DNA of 31,647 nt, from NCBI GenBank assembly GCA_025997675.1, contig BNUX01000028.1, positions 1 through 31,647 of the forward strand, in the 5' to 3' direction. The stretch is from Spirochaetia bacterium. Its GTDB lineage: Bacteria > Spirochaetota > Spirochaetia > Treponematales > Breznakiellaceae. Position 1 is the stretch's first letter; each line of letters opens with the position of its first letter. The notes under the pieces were generated by a model. That model was given only the letters and a program-made list of their open reading frames with translations, searched no databases and had not been told where the DNA came from. A program made the translations under genes and the position numbers. Of this stretch, positions 23,727 to 30,052 are shown one piece after another.

Positions 23727-26153
23727 TTAGTCAGAAATACTAAATCCCAACGCCTTATAACCCTTAACCCGTTTATCATACATGCGCAATAAAACCGGAA
23801 CTTTCTCATCCACATAGTCATATATCCTGGTTTCTGTTTTCCCATAATAGGTCCGGTTAAGCCTTCCCGCATATTGAATTAAAGTTCCTTTCCAGGAGAA
23901 GGGGAAAACAAGGAAAAGTGTATCAAGGCATGGTAAGTCAAAACCTTCCCCGATGTATTTTCCTGTTGCCAGAATTATTCTATGGGTGCCGGGAGGTACA
24001 TGGTGAATATTTTCCATTATAGACTTTAATTGTTTCTTTCCAAGTCCGCCTTTCAGAACAAAGAGATATTCCGTAAACTTGAGCAGGGCTTCCTCTAACA
24101 AGGCGAGATGATCAATCCGTTCACTGAGCACAAGAATCTCCCGCCCATCAGTATACGCAGAAACAATATCTTGGATGATTTGTCTGTTTCTGTTTTCATC
24201 TGTCCATAGGCGCTTGAAAATATCCTGAATCTCAAGAGAAGCATCCGGTGTTGCCGGCAACTGAAATCCGGTGTAACGGGGTATAACCTTCTGGATGAAT
24301 TGAGCATTGTTTTGCCGTGCTGAATATCTAATGTCACCCAAATTCATGATGACTATAGGCTGCTGTCCATCCTTGCGGGTTACGGTCGCCGAAAGACCAA
24401 GGCGATAATAGGCAGAACATTTTCTGATGATACTTTCAAAAGAGGATGCTGAAACATGGTGACATTCATCCACAATGATCTGGCCATAATCTTTAACCCA
24501 CTCCGCGATGTTTCCTTTTTTTCCAACGCTTTGCATGACCGCAATATCCAATATCCCCGTCCGTTTCTTTTTAGTCCCGCTGAAATAGCCAATTTCAGCC
24601 TTTGGAATGTTCAAAAACTGCTGTATCCTTTCCACCCATTGATCCATCAATTGTTTGCGGTGGACAAGGATAAGAGTGTTAACTTTGCGATGAGCGATAA
24701 GCCACAAAGCGATTACTGTTTTTCCAAAAGCCGTAGATGCAGAAAGTATCCCTGTCGGATTAACGGCCATCGCCTCGGCTGCCGCTTTTTGATCAGCGTA
24801 TAATTCCACCTGAAAGCTAACATCAATCGGCGTCCCATGATTCTGTTTGTCCTGAAACTGGGGTGTAATATGATAGAAATCAAGAATCTTTGTCAGCTCC
24901 TCAAGACAGCCGATGGGGAGTCCGATATATTCCGGGAAGAATTCGTAACAGTAAAGGATACGGGGTTTGTTCCAGGTGGGAAGACGCATCGCCTGTGCCC
25001 GGTAGAATTCAGGGTTTGAAAAGGATGCCAGACGAAGGATACGGTTGCGAAGTATTGGTGGAAGGCCGGTATGGTTTATATAGATTTGATCCGAAATAAT
25101 CACATCGATCACGGAGGGCATCGGCTCAATGATAACTGGTAAAGTATCGGATTTCCTTTGCCAAGGTTTTTCATCACTGTCAATTTCAAGGGGATTAAAC
25201 GATACCGGCAGCAATTCATTCCGTTCCAGAGCGGTTTGTATAATCGTATCAACTGTTTCTTCATCAATTCGTTTTATTGAAGCAAGGTATTGCCATTGGT
25301 CGAGATACGGGACCATCTCAGGATCAAGAAAAACACTGTGATTCTTTGCCCGCGCTGATTTTTGCAGGGGCAAGGCAATGAGATTGCCAAAACCGCCTTT
25401 GGGCAACGTATCCTGATTAGGAAAAAACCGGTCAAAGGAGTCAAGCCCTATCTCCGGCCGCCTGTCGAGGGTTCGGGTCATTAAGAGGGAACCAAGTTTC
25501 CTGGCCTTGGACGCAGATATAGGACGGTCAAAGAAAATCCAGATATGGGCGCCATTACCGGATCGGGAACGCTCAATACCGGCGGGAATCCCTTCAGTAT
25601 TGCAGGTTTCAAAGAAAGCCTTCACATCTTCCTGCCATGATTGTTTGTCGAAATCGACGGCCAATAAATAGCAGGTTTCATTTTGCAATAAGGGATATAT
25701 CCCCATCACAAAAGGGCTTGGCTTTCCCCATTCGGTGCGGGCAGGAATGAATCCGGTGAGGTGATTACTGATGACCGTATCGGTTACGGGCTCAAAAGAG
25801 CGATGAGGGCAAACACCACAGGCGACTTGGGGCTTCTCACATACTGTTCGAACCCATTCATTTTTACAGACGGGCTGGTAGCCCGATTTTCCCGTCTTCT
25901 TGCTTTCAAACCGTTTGGCGTAAATATCTTCGCGTCCCCGGAATAGAGAACGGAACAGGGTCACTTTATCTCCGGGAGTGGAAAGATTGTTAATGCCGGG
26001 CAAGCTTGTTTCTTCAACCGGGTTGTGAAGCGTTGGGCCTTCAGTCTGAGGAGCCGCTTTAAGCTGGACAAGTTCGGCCTTCTTCTGAGCGAGGAGGCTC
26101 TCAAGATTGGCGATTTCTGCTTCAAGTGTTTCGATGAATGGCAATTCATCCAT
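23727..26153 (-). CDS. TOTE-type primase-SF2 helicase fusion
   Basis: An 808-residue conflict-system protein. In order: a coiled coil (about 5-35); the TOTE-associated region LFRSLFRGREDIYAKRFE (66-83) with GYQPVCKNEW and cysteines 96, 105, 112 and 115; and an archaeo-eukaryotic primase domain with acidic pair D167/D169 (AVDFD) and H203 in SGNGAHIWIFF. After a linker comes an SF2 helicase with P-loop STAFGKT (473-479, where a glycine is usual instead of the alanine/phenylalanine), VDECHH (561-566), LGLSATV and QYAGRLNR. No nuclease domain is obvious at the C-terminus. Members are thought to act against invading DNA; the exact activity is unknown. No clear ribosome site precedes ATG 26153. It is divergent from the small-gene cluster. 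Confidence 0.88.
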   Translation of the reverse strand: MDELPFIETLEAEIANLESLLAQKKAELVQLKAAPQTEGPTLHNPVEETSLPGINNLSTPGDKVTLFRSLFRGREDIYAKRFESKKTGKSGYQPVCKNEWVRTVCEKPQVACGVCPHRSFEPVTDTVISNHLTGFIPARTEWGKPSPFVMGIYPLLQNETCYLLAVDFDKQSWQEDVKAFFETCNTEGIPAGIERSRSGNGAHIWIFFDRPISASKARKLGSLLMTRTLDRRPEIGLDSFDRFFPNQDTLPKGGFGNLIALPLQKSARAKNHSVFLDPEMVPYLDQWQYLASIKRIDEETVDTIIQTALERNELLPVSFNPLEIDSDEKPWQRKSDTLPVIIEPMPSVIDVIISDQIYINHTGLPPILRNRILRLASFSNPEFYRAQAMRLPTWNKPRILYCYEFFPEYIGLPIGCLEELTKILDFYHITPQFQDKQNHGTPIDVSFQVELYADQKAAAEAMAVNPTGILSASTAFGKTVIALWLIAHRKVNTLILVHRKQLMDQWVERIQQFLNIPKAEIGYFSGTKKKRTGILDIAVMQSVGKKGNIAEWVKDYGQIIVDECHHVSASSFESIIRKCSAYYRLGLSATVTRKDGQQPIVIMNLGDIRYSARQNNAQFIQKVIPRYTGFQLPATPDASLEIQDIFKRLWTDENRNRQIIQDIVSAYTDGREILVLSERIDHLALLEEALLKFTEYLFVLKGGLGKKQLKSIMENIHHVPPGTHRIILATGKYIGEGFDLPCLDTLFLVFPFSWKGTLIQYAGRLNRTYYGKTETRIYDYVDEKVPVLLRMYDKRVKGYKALGFSISD

Positions 26154-26172
26154 ATTGGAAGCTTGGCATGGA

Positions 26173-26201
26173 TTGACGGTTTAGAGCAATGATGTCATAA
26201 T
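26173..26201 (+). promoter_or_regulatory. Predicted promoter of the small-gene cluster
   Basis: TTGACG (26173-26178), exactly 17 bases, CATAAT (26196-26201), each one mismatch from consensus. The predicted start near 26208 gives a leader of about 120 bases before the first gene, containing the hairpin at 26257-26303. Confidence 0.6.
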
Positions 26202-26256
26202 GGATTATATGGAAATGAATATATCGCTTATGATGAATACCGGGTTGCCGCTGATG

Positions 26257-26303
26257 CGCAGCCCGCCGGGGAGAAAGACCTTGACCTCTCTTAGCGGGCT
26301 GCG
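26257..26303 (+). promoter_or_regulatory. Strong leader hairpin before the first small gene
   Basis: A perfect 10-bp GC-rich stem, CGCAGCCCGC with GCGGGCTGCG (26257-26266 and 26294-26303), closing a 27-base loop. It ends 9 bases before the GGGAGG ribosome site of the gene at 26327. No U tract follows, so it is not a standard terminator. It may be a regulatory or protein-bound leader element. Confidence 0.6.
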
Positions 26304-26326
26304 GTTTAGTCAGGGAGGCATTCCAA

Positions 26327-26575
26327 GTGAAGAGAACCAGAGCTTACCGGCGTCGGCAAAGGCAACGGGTGATTGCCAGGAAGATTCATATTCTTAGGCA
26401 GTATGGAGGCGAGGGATATGTCCTCGCTTGGTCCCGAGGGCAAAATGGCCGTTTTGCTAAAGGGAGGATACATTGTTCATGCTGGATGTGCAGGAGAAAG
26501 TCTTATGATTTCCTTTCGCACAGTGATAGTAGAAAACTGGTAGCTGCCAGGCAGCAAATAGAACAGGAACAGTAG
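26327..26575 (+). CDS. Small basic Cys-cluster protein, 82 aa
   Basis: Starts with GTG at 26327, 8 bases after GGGAGG. The N-terminal half is extremely basic (MKRTRAYRRRQRQRVIARKI), suggesting nucleic-acid or ribosome contact. The centre carries HCSCWMC, a likely metal-binding knot, then RRKSYDFLSHSDSRKL. I have the impression of a recurring small-protein type in gut anaerobes but cannot name a family. It is the first gene of the plus-strand cluster divergent from the primase-helicase. Confidence 0.75.
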   Translation: MKRTRAYRRRQRQRVIARKIHILRQYGGEGYVLAWSRGQNGRFAKGRIHCSCWMCRRKSYDFLSHSDSRKLVAARQQIEQEQ

Positions 26576-26604
26576 TATATGAAAAATGCAATATGGAGGA
26601 ACCA

Positions 26605-26640
26605 CATCTTCTAATTTTTCCACAGGAGGATTAGAAGATG
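26605..26640 (+). promoter_or_regulatory. Hairpin that buries a start codon and loops out its ribosome site
   Basis: An 11-bp perfect inverted repeat: CATCTTCTAAT (26605-26615) with ATTAGAAGATG (26630-26640). The last three bases are the ATG of the next gene, and the 14-base loop ends in AGGAGG, its Shine-Dalgarno. In mRNA the start would be paired while the ribosome site is exposed, which suggests translational control (thermometer-, ligand- or protein-gated). Confidence 0.7.
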
Positions 26641-26976
26641 TCAAGGTCTTACAAAAAACACTGCGGCTCAGCGTATGTCGGTCACCGATCTGACAAATAT
26701 TGGCGGAAAGAATGGCATGGAGCTATACGGACAAGAGAGCGGGATATGCTCATTTTGCAAATGAAGCATCTTGAAAACGATTATAGCTACCCTGTTCCAA
26801 GGGAAGTAGGCGACCTTTGGGATGCCCCCTCTGACGGCGGCTCGCAATGGATGTATTCGGGGTTTGGGGAGTATTACTTTGAAGAAACTCATCCTCATTG
26901 GCCTTGGACAATCGGTACTGTCCCGACCCGTGAAGAAGCCTGGAAGGAATGGGTTGCCATGATGATTGGAAAATAG
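26638..26976 (+). CDS. Hypothetical protein, 112 aa
   Basis: It begins MSRSYKKHCGSAYVGHRSDKY, an opening shared with a class of small basic proteins in gut bacteria, then a charged helical stretch and an aromatic-rich C-terminal half (QWMYSGFGEYYFEETH, WPWTIG). No catalytic motif recognised. AGGAGG is well placed, but the ATG lies in a perfect hairpin. It sits 62 bases after the Cys-cluster gene and 11 bases before the next gene, so it is probably in one operon. Confidence 0.75.
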   Translation: MSRSYKKHCGSAYVGHRSDKYWRKEWHGAIRTRERDMLILQMKHLENDYSYPVPREVGDLWDAPSDGGSQWMYSGFGEYYFEETHPHWPWTIGTVPTREEAWKEWVAMMIGK

Positions 26977-26987
26977 TATAATACGCT

Positions 26988-27425
26988 ATGGATGAAACAA
27001 AATGGCTTTGCCCGCATTGTGTATATGGTCATATGCTCAGGGTTGTGAAGAATGAACAGCATATACCTACCCATACCGAATATCTTTGCGCGGATCTCCC
27101 GCCTGACTCCAATGATATTTTGTCCGCACCGGAAGGCCCCGGCGGCTGGGATGGAAAGAACTGTCAAAACTTTATCAATAACCAAACTCAAAAAGTATGC
27201 CAATTTTATGCACTGGGAAAATCTGAGAAGGAATTATATGCATACGATGAATATGATTCCTGGGGCAGTGGACGGTACTTCACCGACGATGTTATGATGT
27301 GCGATCGGTATACCTATTCTGAAGCAGAAAAAGAGCAGAACGACAAGAGGTTAAAGATATATCTGGTAACCATTACCAAAAATGGAAAATTGAACACTTG
27401 TAAAATTGAAATTGGAGAGATGTAA
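26988..27425 (+). CDS. Hypothetical protein with N-terminal zinc-ribbon-like CPHC, 145 aa
   Basis: The N-terminus reads MDETKWLCPHCVYGHMLRVV, with one CPHC knuckle and a further cysteine in EYLCADLPPD, so a small metal-binding ribbon is possible. The rest is acidic and tyrosine-rich without a recognised motif. The ribosome site is weak. The stop overlaps the next ATG (TAATG), so the two are probably translationally coupled. Function unknown. Confidence 0.7.
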   Translation: MDETKWLCPHCVYGHMLRVVKNEQHIPTHTEYLCADLPPDSNDILSAPEGPGGWDGKNCQNFINNQTQKVCQFYALGKSEKELYAYDEYDSWGSGRYFTDDVMMCDRYTYSEAEKEQNDKRLKIYLVTITKNGKLNTCKIEIGEM

Positions 27426-28210
27426 TGAGCAGCAGTTTTTGTCAAAATGAGAAAGGGAAGCCTGCAAAAAGACTTTCCCCTGTAGAAGAGAAAATTCTGG
27501 AGAATGTACTTGAAGAGGAGTCAAATTTTTTATTCGGTGATGAAAACGAGATTAAAAAATTACACAGATTTAATATTTTTAGGATGCTGCGTTTTCGCTT
27601 TATAGATGCTTATCACAATACCCATTACATGCTACAGCGAATTTTCCGCTCAAACCATGTCGCGGAAATCGACCTTTGGAGCATGGATTTTTGTATGGCA
27701 AAATGGATTTACCCCCGCATTAAGGCGTTTATTAAACAGGACCGGCATGGTTACCCCTCTCAATTTTCCGAATATAATGAGCATGAGTGGAAAAGCCGCG
27801 AGGAATACGACAATGCTGTCAGGGATGGGAAAATACTGGGCGGTGGTATGGATGCATGGAATAACGTTTTACAGGAAATTCTGTTTGCCTTTGAATGGAA
27901 AATTGAATATGATGATTATCGAGATGAAAAACGACGGGATGCTTTTTGCAAGAAGTGGGGCCTGAAAAATCCGCATACCAAATGCCTGGAAAATAAAAGC
28001 ATTGATTATATTTATGACTGTCTGGAACCAGACCTTGCCACTTGTATGTCCGATGAACCAGACCTTGATACAAAGGAGCCTCTTAAGTATCGGTTTCTCC
28101 GGCGGCGGGTAACTTATTATAATGTTAAGTATGAGCATGAAGTAATTGGCGTACGGGCACAGGCAGGCTTTGAAGCCTTTGGAAAATATTTCCAGAACCT
28201 TTGGGATTAG
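27425..28210 (+). CDS. Conserved hypothetical protein, 261 aa, phage-associated look
   Basis: A soluble, mostly helical protein rich in aromatic and charged residues (LWSMDFCMAKWIYPRIKAFI; GGGMDAWNNVLQEILFAFEW; AQAGFEAFGKYFQNLWD). The last two segments remind me of uncharacterised phage and prophage proteins, but I cannot assign a family. Coupled to the preceding gene by a TAATG overlap. No catalytic signature seen. Confidence 0.75.
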   Translation: MSSSFCQNEKGKPAKRLSPVEEKILENVLEEESNFLFGDENEIKKLHRFNIFRMLRFRFIDAYHNTHYMLQRIFRSNHVAEIDLWSMDFCMAKWIYPRIKAFIKQDRHGYPSQFSEYNEHEWKSREEYDNAVRDGKILGGGMDAWNNVLQEILFAFEWKIEYDDYRDEKRRDAFCKKWGLKNPHTKCLENKSIDYIYDCLEPDLATCMSDEPDLDTKEPLKYRFLRRRVTYYNVKYEHEVIGVRAQAGFEAFGKYFQNLWD

Positions 28211-28286
28211 GGATCGGATTTATGACAATGATGCTAAAATAACCAATTACAATGAAGGTTATGCGGAAAGGGAGGGAAAATAGCAA

Positions 28287-28661
28287 ATGAATTCCATCGT
28301 GTACTTTGAAATCCAATCATCAGATACAGAGCGGGAAGCGAATTTTTACCGTTCCGTCTTTGGCTGGAGTATTACCAAAGATCCATCCATGCCAATTTCT
28401 TATTACCGTATTGAAACAGACGGCATACAAGGGGCCATACTCGAACGCCCTGCACCGGTAACCCCCATGAGTGGAACAAACGCCTTTACCTGCTCCATAG
28501 AAGTTGCAAACTTTGACAAAACCGCCGGCCTCATTTTATCAAACGGCGGCCAGGTTGCCTTGCCTAAATTCGCCGTTCCCGGCAGATGTTGGCAGGGTTA
28601 TTTTCTTGACGCCGACCAAAATGTCTTTGGCATCTTCGAGGTTGATGAAAATGCCGCATAG
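28287..28661 (+). CDS. VOC family (glyoxalase/bleomycin-resistance fold) protein
   Basis: A 124-residue vicinal-oxygen-chelate protein made of two beta-alpha-beta-beta-beta modules. The first runs IVYFEIQSSDTEREANFYRSVFGW (the FYRSVFGW helix is diagnostic). The second ends in WQGYFLDADQNVFGIFEVDE, with E117-like acidic residues in the usual metal position. Members bind metals to isomerise or detoxify small molecules, or bind drugs. AGGGAGGG precedes the ATG. It follows the hypothetical cluster at 76 bases and may be a passenger gene. Substrate unknown. Confidence 0.9.
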   Translation: MNSIVYFEIQSSDTEREANFYRSVFGWSITKDPSMPISYYRIETDGIQGAILERPAPVTPMSGTNAFTCSIEVANFDKTAGLILSNGGQVALPKFAVPGRCWQGYFLDADQNVFGIFEVDENAA

Positions 28662-28720
28662 ATAGGCGTAAAGCAAGCAGATGATAATTTTGTGACCTCT
28701 ATGCTTTTCCCTTCATAATG

Positions 28721-28930
28721 GATCCCCGGCACCAGGAACGTTTCCCTGCCTCCAGGAACGAATCCCCGGCTCTGTAAAGGCTCTACAGTCTCTGTAAAGG
28801 CTCTACAGTCTCTGTAAAGGCTCTACAGTCTCTGTAAAGGCTCTACAGTCTCTGTAAACGCTCTACAGTCTCTGTAAACGTTCTACAGTCTCTGTAAACG
28901 TTCTACAGTCTCTGTAAACGTTCCACAGCC
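28721..28930. repeat. Tandem array with 20-bp period
   Basis: Eight units of exactly 20 bases (28771-28930) based on TCTGTAAAGGCTCTACAGTC, with two more degenerate 20-base units at 28721-28760 ending CCAGGAACG. Arms CTGTA and TACAG alternate with 7- and 3-base spacers, so every unit and every junction is a dyad. Variants change stepwise along the array (AAGGCTC, AACGCTC, AACGTTC), as expected from local expansion. No frame stays open through it. There are no spacers, so it is not CRISPR. The rest of 28662-29029 holds only the promoter below. Confidence 0.95.
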
Positions 28931-28968
28931 GTAACATCCGGGTGCCCTGTATCATGCCACTATTTGTC

Positions 28969-29002
28969 TTGTCTATGCACCTTTTTCATGGTATCCTACC
29001 AT
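28969..29002 (+). promoter_or_regulatory. Promoter with overlapping palindrome before the restriction remnant
   Basis: TTGTCT (28969-28974), 17 bases, TATCCT (28992-28997). A perfect dyad ATGGTA-TCC-TACCAT (28988-29002) covers the -10 box, a position suited to repressor control. Confidence 0.45.
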
Positions 29003-29029
29003 AATAAAGACTCAAAGTAAGGGGCATCC

Positions 29030-29446
29030 ATGACCATTTTTGTCAATTTTACCACCGGCAAAACTACCCGCCGGCTGACCGATTCCCGCAAGTGTCACAT
29101 CAATTGGGTCATCACCGACAGCGATTTGGAAGCCCACCCGGCGGTTCTGGCCTATGTGAAAAACCAGGGCCTCGGCTTTGAAGTCCCCTACCGTTTTGGC
29201 TCACAAAACCATACCTATTTCCCGGATTTCATTGTAGTATTGGACGATGGTCACGGCAAAGATGATCCCCTGCATTTGATTAAAGAAAAGAAGCTCGCCA
29301 TGGAGAGTTTTTGGGTTCCGGGGGTTAACCGGCTGGGGGTATATGGGAGATGGGGTTTCGCAGAGTTCCGATATGTGTATGATATAGAGGAGGACTTTGC
29401 GAAGGTGGTGGAGGGGGTTGTGAGGAGAGAGGACGGTTTAGCATGA
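29030..29446 (+). CDS. Truncated type III restriction enzyme C-terminal domain (remnant)
   Basis: The 138-residue product matches only the C-terminal endonuclease part of large BPTD_3080/type III-like restriction helicases: AYVKNQGLGFEVPY, YFPDFIVVLDDGHG and FWVPGVNRLGVYGRWGFAE. The helicase is absent. In full enzymes the PDFIV strand is followed by a valine-glutamate-x-x-glycine and lysine-rich catalytic strand; here the text jumps from DDPLHLI to KEKKLAMESF, so the second half of the nuclease site appears deleted. A short in-frame loss is also likely near SDLEAHPAV. It retains a good ribosome site (AAGGGG) and a promoter, so it may still be expressed, but it is probably catalytically dead. 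Confidence 0.8.
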   Translation: MTIFVNFTTGKTTRRLTDSRKCHINWVITDSDLEAHPAVLAYVKNQGLGFEVPYRFGSQNHTYFPDFIVVLDDGHGKDDPLHLIKEKKLAMESFWVPGVNRLGVYGRWGFAEFRYVYDIEEDFAKVVEGVVRREDGLA

Positions 29447-29766
29447 ATAAACAGGTTCAAACCGAACTTGACACCCTCAAAAACATCATCATTAACACCC
29501 TCCCGGTGGAACAAATCATCCTTTTTGGCTCATACGCCTACGGAACACCCCACAAGGATTCCGATCTGGATTTATATGTTGTCTTAAAAGATGAAGTGCA
29601 AATACGGCTGATTGATGCGGCTATACAAATTCGTCATGCTATAGGCAGAAAAAAAACAATGCCCCTTGATATTATCACCAATAAATATAGTAGATACCAG
29701 GAACTCACGAAGGGAGCTACCATGGAACGTACCATCGCGCGGGACGGCATAAAGATATATGGCTAA
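29443..29766 (+). CDS. MNT-type nucleotidyltransferase (minimal, antitoxin-like)
   Basis: A 107-residue minimal nucleotidyltransferase with the signature GSYAYGTPHKDSDLDLYVV (GS then DxD catalytic aspartates) and a third acidic strand MPLDIITN. In MNT-HEPN modules such enzymes modify and silence the partner HEPN RNase. The ATG overlaps the stop of the preceding remnant by 4 bases. Its own HEPN partner begins 8 bases before its stop but is broken (29759-29961), leaving an apparent orphan antitoxin. Confidence 0.9.
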   Translation: MNKQVQTELDTLKNIIINTLPVEQIILFGSYAYGTPHKDSDLDLYVVLKDEVQIRLIDAAIQIRHAIGRKKTMPLDIITNKYSRYQELTKGATMERTIARDGIKIYG

Positions 29767-29961
29767 CGAAGAAAAAGTAAAACAGTGGATAGATATCGCC
29801 AATATGGTGTGCAATCCCGTTATCCGACAGAAATGCAAATTGAAAAAGAGGATATGACTCGTTCATTGGGATACGCAAAAACTATAAAACAATTTATCCA
29901 ACTGCAAGCTCCGGATATATTCAGAAATGATGATAATAACAAGGAGCCGCCCCATGCCTAA
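29759..29961 (+). pseudogene. Broken HEPN partner of the MNT gene
   Basis: Frame 1 starts MANEEKVKQWIDIAN, the usual N-terminus of HEPN partners, and stops at 29857. Shifted frame (from 29803) reads YGVQSRYPTEMQIEKEDMTR and LGYAKTIKQFIQLQ, the usual C-terminal helices, ending at 29961. The central helix carrying the HQxxEK-type segment (roughly 70-80 codons) is missing, so an internal deletion with frameshift has destroyed the gene. Confidence 0.75.
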
Positions 29962-30005
29962 GACCCCCGCACGTTCAGGTGAGCGGCTCGCCGGTGTTTG
30001 GCCGG

Positions 30006-30042
30006 GCGGGGGCGCGGTCAGGTGACCGCTTGCTGCCCCCGC
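30006..30042. terminator. Nested GC-rich hairpin between convergent genes
   Basis: Outer arms GCGGGGGC/GCCCCCGC (30006-30013 with 30035-30042) enclose inner arms GCGGTCA/TGACCGC (30014-30020 with 30023-30029). It lies 11 bases past the stop of the minus-strand lipoprotein gene and after the plus-strand HEPN relic. There is no U tract, so it may act as a rho-assisted or bidirectional end signal. Confidence 0.5.
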
Positions 30043-30052
30043 AGGGGTCCGC

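Noticed and set aside
26200..26397. 65-codon plus-strand frame
   Set aside because: No ribosome site, starts upstream of the predicted transcription start, and overlaps the better-supported gene at 26327; its middle is the hairpin.
28252..28290. 12-codon leader peptide overlapping the VOC start (MKVMRKGRENSK)
   Set aside because: Too short and without its own ribosome site to distinguish from chance.
28771..28930. CRISPR array
   Set aside because: Units are contiguous 20-mers with no spacers, and no cas genes are present.
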